Assembly (NCBI GenBank): GCA_036924285.1
Contig: JAYKYS010000007.1
Coordinates: 3,286,001-3,350,000 of the forward strand
Origin: Asterella californica
Taxonomy: Eukaryota > Streptophyta > Marchantiopsida > Marchantiales > Aytoniaceae
Direction: 5' to 3'
DNA length: 64,000 nucleotides
How positions within the stretch are numbered: position 1 is the stretch's first letter; each line of letters opens with the position of its first letter. The position numbers and the translations under genes are program-made. The notes under the pieces were generated by a model. It searched no databases. It saw only the letters and a program-made list of their open reading frames with translations, and was not told the DNA's origin. Of this stretch, positions 47,170 to 60,251 are shown piece by piece.

Positions 47170-47610
47170 CCTATGACTACAAGTGCTCCTGGTACCCCGA
47201 ATATTTTATTTTGCGGGTTTGCCTTCAGAGAACCGAGCAATTTAACCATTATGCAGCAAATGATTATGGTGACTATTTCTTCCTCTCAATTTAGAATTTA
47301 TAAAATAAAGAATCAATTTAATGCTATTCACTAATTTACAAGTTATGATTCAAGAAAGCAAACTACGTAATATTGAAAGAGATACAATTTTGGGTTTATT
47401 GGAACAGAACGTAATCTTTTCTTCAGACTCAAAGAACATTACAGGAAAAAAGAATATTCTCTTCATATTTTCATTTGATACTCGGGGTTTAAGGATTGTT
47501 TTTACAAGCCACAGTAGCGGAGGTAATATTGAACTTCTGGGACATTTTATATCTATCCGTTATGATTCAACTTCATACGTTTCCCAGAAAGGTCAATTAA
47601 TTTCAGTTTT
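47170..47610 (-). repeat. Dispersed repeat family D, copy 4 (inverted)
   Basis: Its reverse complement carries the family blocks in order: GTTCTTTGAGTCTGAAGAAA, AATAGTCACCATAATCATTT, CATAATGGTTAAATTGCTCG and GGGGTACCAGGAGCACTTG. Orientation is opposite to copies 1 to 3. Confidence 0.6.
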
Positions 47611-50600
47611 CACATACTTTTATTATCAAGAAATAACACAACTTCTGATGATCTATATTTTTTTCCCTCATTGATGGCTTGCACCCTGGAATAATCTCAA
47701 ACGTAAAGACACATTACTGTAATCCTCATAATTGTAGGACTTATTAATATTAACTTCTAGACATGCACAGTTCGAGTATCACATAATATAAATCACATTC
47801 CCCGTAATCGATGCATACTGATTTTGTGTTGTAGCATGTATCATCATCAGATGTGTCCAAATTTTCATGATGAGAATTCGAAACAGTGAGCAAAACATCT
47901 AGAAGTCGTCCGAGAAGTCAAGAATCCCACCTCGCATGAGTCGCATCCACGAACATTCATGTCACTCTGATGGACACAGAAAGGATCAGAGTGAACATAA
48001 TACGACACTGGCAGGAATTGACATGGATTGGATATGAAACAGGAAGAAACGGCTTATGATTAGATGGAACTTTTTCTCTCAGCTAAAGAGGTGTATGTCT
48101 AGAAAGCCAGGCCAGACCATGCATGAGAAAGCTATTCCACAGACAGCATGAGATTGCAGGATGGCAATCTAGATCTACACATGCTCCCAGAAGTGGTCAA
48201 GATGGAGAACAGAAAACAGAAGTGCATGAGTGTTGAAACATGAGGGGTCCACTCCGAGCGAAACTAGTGCCGACATGTTATATATAGCCAAATGTCCAGG
48301 ACAGGAGTAGAAAAGCTTTCATCCTTGCCAGACAAGAAAAGTTGGGGCAGTGGGGCCAGTTCCAACCTTCTCATAATCTCTGCTCGTGAATTTGGGACAA
48401 CAGAAAGCCATACATGAGCCGGCTTTCTTGGCCACCTGCCCTGACCACCACCACCTACCGATTAAAGTACTGTCACCCCAGAAGAGATCCCCCTTCACTT
48501 CTCTTGCTTTCACTCTTTGAGTAGGTAATATGCTGGAAAGCTGTATGCACGCGTCTAGATCTGCGTGGTATCCCAAAACCAAATCCAGCATTTATTTAAG
48601 ATTGAAGATTCATCAAGGTTATAGTCTTGAAGCTCCACGAGACCCAGATGTTCTCACTTGTGCTCTGCTGTAATGGATGATTCTCTCCAAAAGGATCCCC
48701 TCGCCTGTGTTCGCTGAACTCTTGACACCAGTTCTGGAGGTCCCAGAACTGGACTACGAGAAAACATGTAAGTCTTCAGCCTCATCTTGATGTTATAGAA
48801 GGCATGGTTTGCTTCAAGCCATGGTCTCTCACTTAACAAGTACAAAATGATCAAGAAGAAGACGATTCCCTTGATTAAGCGAGTAAGTGCATCATGGCTT
48901 CTTCAGCATGTATGGTTTGGTGTAAGTGGAGAACGTGAGGATTGACAGGGTTAACAACCATATGTCGATCAAACATATGACAGACTGCAGAATGTGAGCA
49001 AGAATGTGCTACCTCCAAGTAGGCAAAGGTATTATGGGCTGAAACAAAAGCTTACAAGCACTGTGTAGCAGTTCCAGACAGCGCAGGGCACTCGCCTTTC
49101 AGTACACGAAGGTGCTGAACAGAAGAGAGGAGGGCTGCTTTTGAAGAATGATTCTTGAGGCGAGTGTAGTTGAGCTTTCGGCAAGGTATGGCTGACCGTC
49201 CACCTTTTGACGAGCTTCCTGTTGTCCCATTAATAGTCCCTCGAGACAGTCAGTGCCTTTCCGTCCCTTGTAAGGCTGTTCTGTTGAACGGACATGGCTC
49301 TCCCTCTCCGGATTGTCGACATGGAGAGGATGTTCGAATCATCTACAGCCCCTTTCGCTCCCTAGTACTACGTTCTCGTCCGTGATTTATTGCCTGGGGC
49401 AAAGCTAATAATGCGCGCAGTGCACCGCGCATGGCATGGAATCCCTCAACCGTAGACCTCAAAGACGTACTCGTACATCCACTTTTTACGGCCATCTCAA
49501 TCTTTGTTGCCAGACTATATACGTATCTTCGGTACATTTTTTTCTCCCCGACTGACTGACTTCCGTGGGGCAATCCTGCAAGCATTGAAACCTCCGAATG
49601 TCTACACACAGGTTCAGAAGCACATGGCAAATCCCACTTTAATGGAGTCTACGCATGCTATTCGATGTCCTTCATCTCCAGCCAGTGTCAGAGCCACTGT
49701 GTCCAACTCAATCTCACTTACTTCTAAATAGCTCTGTTATGGGCGGGACCTTCGTACCATTAAGAGTCGTCAGGAATTCACCTCTGGGGACGAATCTCTG
49801 TTGTTATTTAACGACTGTGCTCCGAAGACAATCGCATTATTTCCTGTCACTTGCACTGCCACAGAAGAGATAGGGGAGTTTTAACTCTCCCTGACGCGTG
49901 CTCCTTCCACTGGACCACCCCCACTCATGGCAGCTTCGTCGAGGAGAACCAACAGTGTGATTTACTGAAGAGGAGAGCATGATCAATACCAGGCGACACA
50001 AGCGTGCTGCGAAATTGAGGAACGGCCAAGCTCTTCGGAATAATCAGTGGTGGAAGAGACTCAGACCCGTTGTTACTCGGTGAGCACGTAAGTGGAACTT
50101 TAGATGGTGCGAGACATATCAAGGAGCTACTCAGACAATTTGAACCATTACGCAGCGCGTGATAGACAGTGTCATCACCTGCTCGAGACATCCGAAGACC
50201 GTACAGTGCAGTTTCTCTCATGCTACTCCGCTGGGACGGAGACAGTGGCAGATATCACACTAGCGCTGCGAAAGTATCTAAGATACCACAAAGGCTGTGT
50301 AGAAGCTGGACAGTGTCAGATTAGGAAAGAGGCCTCTAAGCCGAGAAATGACAGACACCACATGTTGCAGATGGGTCACCTAAACACAACAATATTTATA
50401 TATAGCTTTATTTCCCTTGTGGAACTCGTTGAAGTAGTTGAAAGCAGCCTGGAAGAAATCCACTCAGCAACCTAGAAGTTGCCACAAACTTACGTGGATA
50501 TATCTGGACCCTAAAAGTTGATGGCCTGTCCACTCCTACGCCACTACCCCAGTGATATCTACAATTTCAGTATTTTATCCCAGCGACTTGCTGGCCTCTC

Positions 50601-51027
50601 TCTCTCCCTCTTGACAACAAAAATACACTGAGAAAAGCTAAAAAGTCGCTCTATGTCAGTGCTACAAAAGACCCCAACACCGCATTAGTTTACATGAGGC
50701 CAGAGAATTTTCTCCCGGCTTTTGCCCAGCTGCCAGTGATGGAAATCTTGATTCATCTTCTCAGATATCATCCCCTCAGTCTTCTAAGTAGGTGATCCAG
50801 TTACGTTCATCATACACCACATAAGCTGCCAGAGCTGTTCTAATTCAGTCATACACCCATATACTACTATAGCACAAGCACTGCCGGGAGCGATGGACAT
50901 TTTTACATCCCTTCAGTGTACCGTTCGACAAACATGAAATTAACGTCCAGCGCTGCTGAAGTTGGATTCACTAGCTCTCCTCATACTCCTTTCACGAAGA
51001 TGTGAAAGTCTGAAACAGGCATGAGCC
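47611..51027. other. Unassigned stretch downstream of the LEA_2 gene
   Basis: Closer to average base composition from 47900 on. Open frames at 48319-48591 (-), 49343-49630 (-), 49925-50221 (-) and 50104-50475 (+) show no recognisable domain. The part nearest 51027 should include the LEA_2 gene's 3' UTR. Confidence 0.45.
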
Positions 51028-53376
51028 TCAGCTGGCTTTACACGATTTCTGGAGAAGTCTCAGGTTTCCAGACTTGCTAGAGTCCACGACAATGTTGCAC
51101 GTGATTCTCCTGGTGTATTTGGGTCTCACAATCCTCCAGACCACATTGGCCCGGGAATTCACGGATATCTGTAACTGCAATGGGACTCCTTGCCCGGCGC
51201 TGAACGTGCTCGTGAGGCTCGGTCCTGCGCCGTAGACAGGCGCCTTGTTCGCATGTACAGTCACTGGGACAGTTCCCAAGCTTTGCTTCTTCTGGTAGAA
51301 TTTCGTCGACTGCCAACAGAACAGAGAGAACAATCTCAACAACAAGAGGCAATATCCACTCCACCTTCACGTCCCCTCAGCGGGAAGTCTCTCCAAAAGT
51401 TTCGGTATTCGTTCCAATCCTTCTCGATCACAGAGTTCACTCACCTTGGTGAATCGCTATTCGAGTTAAACATTCAAACGAACTAGGACTAACAACCTGA
51501 TGCAAGCAGCTACGATGTGCTCTCCAGACACCAAGGAAAAAAGGGTTATTCCGCAGGAAACAGGAATTTGACACTGACCTCTCTAGAGTAACCATCTATT
51601 TCGATTCAACACGAATAATTTCAGGAGCGAAACAAGTTGATGGAACGCACCTTTCCTTCCGCGACCTTCAGTTGCTGATAGATCACAGTCATTCCCGCGG
51701 GGGATACATGAAAGCCGAAGTACTTCGATGGGTTTTGAAACACCAGAGTGGCTGTACAATTGACGGTGAGTACCTTCGTGGGCACCCCAGACTGGTCGTT
51801 GCCTTCAGCGAGGAGGAAATTCTGGAACTGAATGCTCTGTAGTCGGAGGAGAAGTCTGGTTAGTATCCATCCGGATTATCCTTTTCTAGGTGAAACAAAA
51901 CGACAAGGTGACAGCGTTTTGATGGGCGACAGGAAACAACAAACAACACTTCGAGAACATGAACAAGGCTAAAGGCACTACAAAGTATCATATGGCTGAC
52001 GTTCTTATAGTTTGGCGCGAAGGACCAAATCGCATAAGAGACAGGGCCAGTCACCAGCTTTCTGCCGAAAAGCTACCCATAAAAGTTCAAAACAACCAAC
52101 TGCTGTCACGCGCCGTCGATCATGAAAAGACGAAGCTGCTCACAGCTTGCCTTTGGTCTCGACTCTCGAGAGTCAACCATGCTTTCCGCATGGAGTTACA
52201 TCAGAAGAAAAAACCTAACTTTCTACCGCGAATATTCACAAAGCTACGAGCCGTATCTCGCGAAACCTCGTCTGGCGACCCGAGCGGGAAAGTGGTAAAA
52301 GACTGGACGTGATATCCTCGTAAATCAACCTTGACCAAATTGGCAGGGAAAATTATGAGACGCAGAGACACTATCTAGAACTCGAGAAAACAATAAACTT
52401 CTCGAGGCGAACATGTATTCGGTTAAACACAAAAGAGAACGAGAACTTCCCAACCATCGTCCAGAGCAGAGCTAGCCTCACAGAAACAAAGATACGGAGA
52501 GCTCAGGAGAAGTCGATCAAACTGAATAGTGGGCAATGGACACTTACTGGAGCACTTTCTACTCGTCTTGAGTGGAAGTCAAACTAAGTAGCACTCCTCA
52601 GCGGAACAATGAGCCTGGTAGCTTGGAACAGATACTCAGTGCTCCAGCTACGTGAGATGTACCACATGTAGAACTTCAGACAGACACATGCTATAAAGAA
52701 GGTGCTAAACTTGAGTTAGACTCACCTTGACAGACACCACAGGCGATGACGGTCGGCACACGAGCCAGAATATGAGACCCACGATGAAGATGAACACGAG
52801 GGACGCAATGACCGCGAGGAGCACAACGCACCAGCGGGACATTCCTCTCCTCTCGGAAGAGGGCATTTGCTCTTCCTCCTCCTGAATGGTACTCGCATTC
52901 CATGGCTGGTATCCTTTCTTGACGGCTGGGGGGGCAACATTTGCAGGCTGAGGAAGTACTCGCCTGGAGCCAGGCTTCGGGTTGCTGCCGGGGATAGTAT
53001 TGAATTGATGAACTTCTTGGTGGTGGGTTTTCGTCGTGAACGACTTGTGCAGCGGAGAAGCCAGAGGACTTCCGGAGGGTGTAGATCTTGCGTAGGACTG
53101 AGAAAGGGAATCGCCTTCATTGAAGGTGAACGAGTCCCGTGAGGGCGACTGAACATAATACAGGGGGTGAGGATGACCGTGACTACCCGTGGTTGAACGG
53201 GGAGGTGATTGAGGAGGCGAGGGTCCTAAGCTCGTGCCCTCCGAGTCGAAAGAAGCACGCATTTTCCCGTATCTCGACATTCTTCTGTCGTGCTGCATTG
53301 TGACCTCCAGAGCTGACGCTCCTCCACCAGCAGCAGCAGCAAACGCAAAACCACCCTCCAACGACCACTCGCTCAC
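51028..53376 (-). CDS. LEA_2 / NHL-type single-pass membrane protein, three exons
   Basis: Exons on -: 53376-52726, 51836-51651, 51309-51028, with GT-AG borders and in-phase joins, giving 372 residues. The N-terminal part (about 1-180) is Ser/Pro-rich and disordered and carries HPLYYVQSPSRDSF (residues 70-83), the hallmark of the plant family that includes Arabidopsis At1g45688 and At5g42860. A single membrane segment follows at about 182-207 (WCVVLLAVIASLVFIFIVGL). The C-terminal LEA_2 domain contains VNCTATLVFQNPSKYFGFHV, then KFYQKKQSLGTVPVTV, and ends IVRPKYTRRITCNIVV plus a short tail with one Cys. The topology resembles NDR1/HIN1-like proteins, and membrane or cell-wall stress roles are known only for relatives. 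An ATG at 53262 starts MRASFDSEGTS, which matches relatives better than the first ATG. The reading frame is intact. Confidence 0.9.
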
Positions 53377-54480
53377 TCACTCCCGAACCTTGAAGCTCAG
53401 TAATAACCCCGCCTCTTTCAAACGAGCAAGCACGCACCGCCTTCTTCAACAGCCAGAGGCAGTAAGCTCAGCTCCAGGGCGACCATTTCAAAACAGAAAC
53501 GTACCGAACAGCTGGGTCTTTCTGAGTGCTAGGACTACTCCACGGGATACCCACCGTTAGACTGCTGTTCATCCAGATAAGTAGAAGAACCCTGCGTCAA
53601 ATCCGCTTCCTTGAGGCCCCCCTTCCGCTCCGAGAGCTCTCGCGTTCGTGGAACCCAGCTCCCACTCTGCAGTTTAGAAACTGCTACACAATATCGCTTC
53701 AGGATCCTCACTGACGTTGCGATTCGATCAAGCAACTGAAACAAGGTGAAACGCAATCAAACACAGCACGAGACAAAGCACAATCGAACAGAAACTAGGC
53801 AGCTCCCTGATACTGCTGTTCTCGACTGTTGCGCAAACCAGCATGCTTCACTCAAGCACTCACTATGTATCAGAGCTCCTCTCCTCCCCTCGCCTCAAGA
53901 AACACGGACTGTCCAGTACTGTACCACGGCCGATCCTCAGGCCAGGACCCAAAGCCCGAGGCTCGAGCGTGCGCACGAGCCTAACGGTCGGGGGACGGAC
54001 CCTTCAACCTCGTCGATTGGGTTCTCTGTCGTAGCTGGAAGCTGGAAGCCATTGGAGTTTGGTAGCCGATTACGGTACACTACGGTAGCCTCATCCGAAC
54101 CAGAGTTTGGAGTAACTCTAGTTCGGAGGGGAACGTTGCACAGTCGACGTGCATGTCTGTCCCCGGCGTTTGAATCTCCTGCGGCCTGCTCCGAGCTCCG
54201 GCCCAGTACAGTAGGAGAAAAGCCTTCTCTCGAAGAGTCCCAGCGCTCGGACCCAAGCTGTGCTCTGGATCCTGTCCGGTTCCCGAGTCCCCCGCCCCGT
54301 CCTCCACTGCAACTCTTCCTCCCTTTCCTTTCACCGCCGCGCTTCTTCCTGCTTCCGAACCTATTTCGCGTCCAGAGCAAACCTGTTGTCCAGCGGATAT
54401 AGCTCGTCCAAAGCTACATCATTCATTGTACAGGACGTCGTTATCGCCCTTTCCCGCAGCGCCGGGGAAGTTGGCTAGAT
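53377..54480. other. GC-rich upstream region of the LEA_2 gene
   Basis: GC-rich relative to its surroundings and densely filled with open frames on both strands, as expected from base composition. It probably holds the LEA_2 promoter and leader on -. No clear TATA box was found. Confidence 0.45.
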
Positions 54481-55779
54481 ATCCGGACCGTTGAGGGCTG
54501 GAATCAACCGTTGGAACTAATTAACACTCTTTTATATGATTGAGGTCAGGGAGAGGATCTGACTCATCGGGTACATGTCCTCGGAATTTGGATAGCTAAT
54601 TGTTCCCGACAGTAAAGGTAACATAATACTGTACGTGATGCCCAATCCTTCTATTTCAGCCTCAAATCCGCGCACGGCATTTCAGCGCCGGAAAACGGAC
54701 GCGCGCGCCCTCCTTCCCTTTACAGCGCGCCCCAATTTGGCGAAACGGACTTAATCTAATGCCTAGGGATAGTATTAGGGGTGTCAAAGTAGAAACTTTT
54801 CCTAAATATTCTGGACCAGCGGGAAAGAGTTACGATTTCGGTCGCAGCTTGGCGGGTGTTTTTAGAAATATTCATACAAAATATTTTAAACATTTTCAAT
54901 TATAATTTTTATTTTACTATTTATTTTACTATATTATATATTGTTTATTTTATTATCAAAGTTATAATTTCAACTAACCGTTTCCTTTCGATCGTCTGGG
55001 AATATTTCCGTCATTAAAATACCTAAAGTTTACGCCTAGGGATGGTATTAGCGAGTGAGTTTAATCTTCCCATGTCGGGATTTTCACGCATTTCCAGGTT
55101 CCGTTAACATTTTAAATATTTAAGAGAAATGGAAACACATTGGATTGTACAACAACTTCACTAAATAAAATAATTTTTCGTTTATTCGTGGACAACCAGT
55201 TTTTGCAGAGCCTACTGTAAAGTTATTCTATTTCATAAAAGTAAAATCGTTTGTTCCTTTAATTCGTTGCAAATGATTCTGATCTTCTACTTCCAGAAAA
55301 TAGAAAGAACATTTGTAAATTAATTATCACGGTAATTAAAGGCAACTAAATGTTATCCCTAAAGGGTGATGCCTGTGCCCAAAAATGGCCAGCGCTGTTT
55401 TTCCTGCGCGGATGCGGCGGCATACCTCAAAGTTCAAACTCATCATTCTCTCTGCTCTTGAACCAATCCGCCATTCAACGCATTCATGAATGACCTCCTG
55501 AGGCGGCTCCTCTTCCTCTCGATTACCGTATCACGATTCTATATCGATATGAGCCTACTGTAGAATTCTACTGAAATCTCGTTATAATCATCCACCTAGT
55601 ATTAACAAAAAGAATAAAACATTCACCTAGTGATACAGAAGAAAAAGAGAATATAATATATGCATGCAACATGAAATTCTGGGGAATTCTTTTCTGCTGG
55701 TTGTTATCAGATAATATATAAATAGAAAACGGAAATTTTATATTAAGTTAATCTAAAAATTCAAAATATTTATAAATGT
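54481..55779. other. Intergenic stretch with a short direct repeat
   Basis: Mostly AT-rich. GCCTAGGGAT(A/G)GTATTAG occurs at 54761-54778 and again at 55034-55051. A weaker inverted version lies near 55343. No gene is seen. Confidence 0.5.
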
Positions 55780-56015
55780 TAAATATGAAAAGAACTCAAA
55801 GATGCGAGAAGATCCCAACATAACCCATAAGCGAAGAGAAAAGGGACTCACTTTGGACAGTATATATCTGAGAAGTTACCAGCAGAGAACCAAGCTTTGA
55901 CGAGGCATTTAATTCATTACCTAACCCTTTCAAACAAAAGCGATAGATAATATATTAAACTTTAGCATATTTGCCTCCTCTGTCAGAAGATGGAGGAGAT
56001 GAATATGCAAGGAAA
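55780..56015 (+). repeat. Hairpin repeat family H, copy 2
   Basis: Upstream block CATAACCCATAAGCGAAGAG, then TTCATTACCTAACCC, whose partner arm is eroded. A second hairpin is CTCCTC/GAGGAG at about 55976-55999, followed by AATATGCAA. The order and spacing match copy 1. Confidence 0.5.
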
Positions 56016-57794
56016 ACGTTTTTTTGTTATACCGAAGTATAACTATATGTTAGAGCCACTCAAACCTTGGTGGTAAAATATTCCTGTATTTTTATTTTTT
56101 AAAAATAATTACGTTGTAACTTTTAAATATTACCACTAGAGGTGATACGTAAATCTTTACAGTCATTAGATGTTTGCAATCTATGGACGTAAAATAGATC
56201 TTTTGAAAACCGTTAAAACTTCACAAATGGGCGTCTGATGAGTTTATCCCACCCCATGAAACTTCATGCTTACAAATTTTCATCTAAACCCTGTAATGTT
56301 TGTTACAGGAAAAGGTATCTGTGGTCTAAAAAATACACAAAGTCTTACAATACGTAAATTTATGATTAAATTAAGTCTTTAACAATACTAAATAATGTAA
56401 CTTTTGTCAAAAATACTTGACATGAAAGAATTAACTTTCGAAGGAAGAAGTTATTCTAAATAAGTAAAATTCTAAAGTCCGACTTACACTTCGGATATTA
56501 TGCTTCAAAAGTATATTCCACGGATGCAAAAATCGAATTCTATTTAATACTGAAAGAACAATAATTCTAGTTTCCAATTCCCTACCCTTTCTTTGTGCCC
56601 GGGAACAAAACTGATAGCTTCTTGTCATTTTCTGTTCATATGTTATATTCTCAAAGTTTTATGAATAAACTGAAAATGAAATAATCAAATCTACTAGTCA
56701 TCTTCACATATGATATTTGTCCATGGATGTAGTAGATAGCCTGGTTATATCTAACCAGTTCAAACTGTTATAGTTTTCACCATAATATCACATCGAACTT
56801 CTAATCAGAGTACACAAGGTGTGACAAGTGACCATACCGTGCTTTTCATTTATATTCGTGATTAATTAGTTTAAACTATCTGGATTTGGTTGATTACTGC
56901 CAATAGTGAAAATTTATTTTTCACTATTGGGAATCACAAGTACCATCGTAACTTTTAGACAGCTCGATGTTTTTTTAAAAAACTTTTATTAGTTGACTAG
57001 ACAAGATGGTTAATTCAAGCCAGTTTGAGAACTTCTCTTCATGATATGAACTCATACTTGAGTAAAGGGTAACAACGGTTACAAAGTGCTTCGCTTCAAA
57101 TAGATTTCCAAATCCTGAAAATTATTTTTATATTAGATATTAAAAATATTCAGTCTATTTCTGGGGAAATTATGCCATGCATCAAACTTACGTTAAGACT
57201 CAAGAGAGTGAAAAAGTATATAATTCAGCTTCATGATATTCCAAATAATTATATATATCTATGTAATAACAAACAATACAGAAACATATAATTTATCAGT
57301 AAAAAACCTCAATTCTATGAAAATAGAGGTTCTTTATTTGACCAAGCCCATCCGCCTTACAAAACTTGATCGTGATCTTTACCAACGTTCGATTGTAATC
57401 GAATGACACGCGGTATCATACTATTATTCAAATTCGCTACTTCAAGGATAAATGTTTTGAGAATCGCGAACTTTGAGCTACACTCGACGCAATACTAGCG
57501 TACTATACTAAGTGGAGTTACCGCAAAATGTCAGAAACAAATATTAGTCCTCAAATAGTAATCAATATTATGATAATCTTCTATATTTCATAATCACACT
57601 AAACAAATAATTATTTTCGTTTGAACCAGAGTGAAATAGCAAATTGTACCAATGTACCAATGCACACACCTCAGAAACAATCAGTGAATATGGATGCAAA
57701 CATGAACGTCTGGAGATCTTTTGGTGTTATCGTAAAATACTCAAATTTAAAACAGAAATTCTATACCAAATTGACAAGAAAAAACAATTTTATT
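56016..57794. other. AT-rich stretch, no gene seen
   Basis: Only short frames, such as 56431-56628 (-) and 57621-57806 (+), without resemblance to known proteins. It contains the hairpin at 56900-56930. Confidence 0.5.
56900..56930. repeat. Hairpin with 14-bp arms
   Basis: CCAATAGTGAAAA(T) and its complement flank a 3-nt centre. Arms are perfect or nearly so. It may be a foldback remnant. Confidence 0.75.
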
Positions 57795-58035
57795 TTAAAA
57801 TATTAAATATTAATCGAATCTAGAGATACGATAAAATCTCGACATAACGCATAAGAGAAGTGTAGACTAAGTCAATTCAGAGAGTATAAGGTGCGGCCAT
57901 CTGTTGACAAAAATATTAATTTAATCAACTGAATATTATCTAACTCTTTTTTATAGATAAATAAATTAGTAAATTAAACTTTATATATTTACCTCCTCCA
58001 TCAGAAAATAAAAGAAATAAATATGCAAAGAAATT
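57795..58035 (+). repeat. Hairpin repeat family H, copy 3 (eroded)
   Basis: Shares ATAACGCATAAGAGAAG, ATTATCTAACTC and TTACCTCCTCCATCAGAA with copies 1 and 2. The hairpin partner arms have decayed. Confidence 0.45.
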
Positions 58036-58619
58036 AGACTTTTAAAGTAGCAAGAACGATCAGAATTAGTTTTTTAACTCGAGAATATCGAATTTGAATA
58101 GCATTACTGTAGGCTTGTTAAAGTTGTACTTGATCAACGTTGACGTGGTCTGGGTGGTACACGTCGTACCACGCTAAGCAGTGGAATGCTCGATCAAAGA
58201 GTTAGAAATTGCTCATGCGTTACTGCGGAGTGAAGCGAATACTTTATAGCCATCGGATGATGTGCTTTATGAAACAACGAAGGGAAAAACGAGTGTCAGT
58301 CAAATGAAAATGATGACAGTAATGCATCTCCCATCGAGTCAGAAAATTGACTCCGAGTTCGCAGCTCGAGTCTATGCCGCCTCTCGATCGAGCTCTACTT
58401 CTCACGTTACTCGAGAAATTCCATCTTGCAAACTCCTGCAGCTTTGCTACTGCCATCTTACGATCTACCCCGATGCAAGAAAATGACGTCGACAAACTAC
58501 TACTCCAGTTAGCAACCCAAATGAGCATACCATTATCCAGGTCACTCGTCTTTGACCTGGCACCTTTTAACAATCCATCATCGATCAGTTACGAGGTTGG
58601 TTTTACATGCATATTCACT

Positions 58620-58710
58620 TTCTCTATCTTCAGATAGAGAAGGGAGCATCTCTCTTAATACATTATTTAACTTTTTGTCGATAAGGTTAGGTAATAAATC
58701 AATGTTAGAA
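58620..58710 (-). repeat. Hairpin repeat family H, copy 4 (inverted)
   Basis: Reads on - as TTATTACCTAACC with an eroded partner arm, then a perfect 9-bp hairpin TCTCTATCT/AGATAGAGA at 58621-58640. The order of the two hairpins on - matches copy 1, but stem 2 has a different sequence. Confidence 0.5.
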
Positions 58711-59870
58711 AAAAAGAAGTAAGGTTTATTCGGTTTCATACTTTTGGTCTTGTAGTTTTAGAAGCGCATCTTCACTCGCTATGGTTATGGGTTTTGTGTT
58801 CATCTGTTACAACTCTTGGTATATTTATAATTTTATATTTATAAGGAATATATGGAGGATCAAGATGCGATCTTCCACTTCATATTTGGAACTTGTCATA
58901 TGAAACTTTAACAACTGACTATATATCATGCATAATGCGCGTTGGGTTCTAGATGTTTATGACAATCTAGAATGTAATATACTTTTTGGTCATTACTCTA
59001 TTTCTAGAACTCATGTCTTGGAAACAAATTGTTTAGAGTTTTCTAGTTAGGAGGTGATTGGAAAAATAATTAAGCGGCAGACTTAGATAATTTCTGAGAT
59101 ATTGAACACTTAGAGAAGAGATAGAATATCACAAGTTATGGGTTAGCACATATGTATTGAAAACTCAATCGGACGTAAGGATCAAGCCCACATACGAGCA
59201 CACTGGGCTGATCCATTAATGCTCACAGACCATACACTCGACCTGTTTGTGTCAACGTAGACTAATTATGCGTGATATTCCTTATCATAGACTATATTAT
59301 TCTTGATCAATATGCTCGTCCTTTCTTAGAGAAAACGTTCACCTTACAGAAACATGGATTTTATTACTCTACTTCCAAAGGGTTAGAAGGTGAGGGTTTT
59401 ATGATTTAATCTGCAAGATATCGCACGAGGTATCCAAGACTGTCAGACTTTTGTGTGTTAACTTCCAACTCGGGGTATTTGGGGTCAGGGCTACCCAGAC
59501 CCCTCATTATCGGTAAGTCCGATTAGCAAAGGGGATTAGATTGGATAATCCATACCGGAAAGAAAATACTGATAACATACATATACCTTAACGAAACTGT
59601 ATGTATTTTATATCAATACGGAGCTCTCAGGAAGGGGAACACACCTGAAAAAGAAGTGCTCAGTTTGGATCTCGAACGACTGAGAATCACCGAAATTTAT
59701 TTACACATTTCATAGGCAGTTAAGGAAATTTGATCATAGCTTTCATTTCGCTTCAAGATATATCTTTTTCTTCGAAGGAACACAATACATACTAAAAAGA
59801 AAAACACAGCAAACCTCCTCTATAATTTTTTACTTTATATTCTGACGCATGTCTTCTAGTCCATGCTCTT
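58711..59870. other. AT-rich stretch, no gene seen
   Basis: No frame of note on either strand and no resemblance to known RNAs. Confidence 0.5.
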
Positions 59871-59879
59871 CTCGCAGTG

Positions 59880-59985
59880 AACTTGGGATGCATATATATC
59901 TCAACTGAAGCACCTCTTACAATGTATACTAATTTATTACCTAACCTGTTCTGTTGAGAAGAGTTAGATAATAAATGTTTTTTTG
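59880..59985 (+). repeat. Hairpin repeat family H, copy 5 (hairpin 1 only)
   Basis: TTATTACCTAACC at 59934-59946 pairs with GAGTTAGATAATAA at 59961-59974 with two mismatches. The second hairpin is absent. Confidence 0.5.
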
Positions 59986-60197
59986 CTATCAGCCTCTCGC
60001 ACTTATAACCTCAGAAGAGCGTTTCCTTGTGTTTTGGATAACAGTTCATCGAAATCACAAAGGCATGCCTTCGAGTCCAACATCCAAGAACGTTGACAAA
60101 AACCCTATTCCCTCCAGTAATCACAACCAATTTTCACCGGTATCTTCAACTTGTCGTTTTTCTCTACTTGGCATGAAAGTTCATGATGCATGCATAT

Positions 60198-60251
60198 TTT
60201 GAGAAGAGAAGCATGCATAGTCACTTTGAGAAGAGAAGCATGCATAGTCAC
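60198..60251 (+). repeat. 27-bp tandem duplication
   Basis: Two identical copies of a unit starting TTTGAGAAGAGAAGCATGC and ending GTCAC. Confidence 0.9.

Noticed and set aside
53746..54402. 218-codon open frame on +
   Set aside because: It lies in the GC-rich upstream region of the LEA_2 gene, overlaps open frames in several other phases, has a low-complexity composition and resembles no family.
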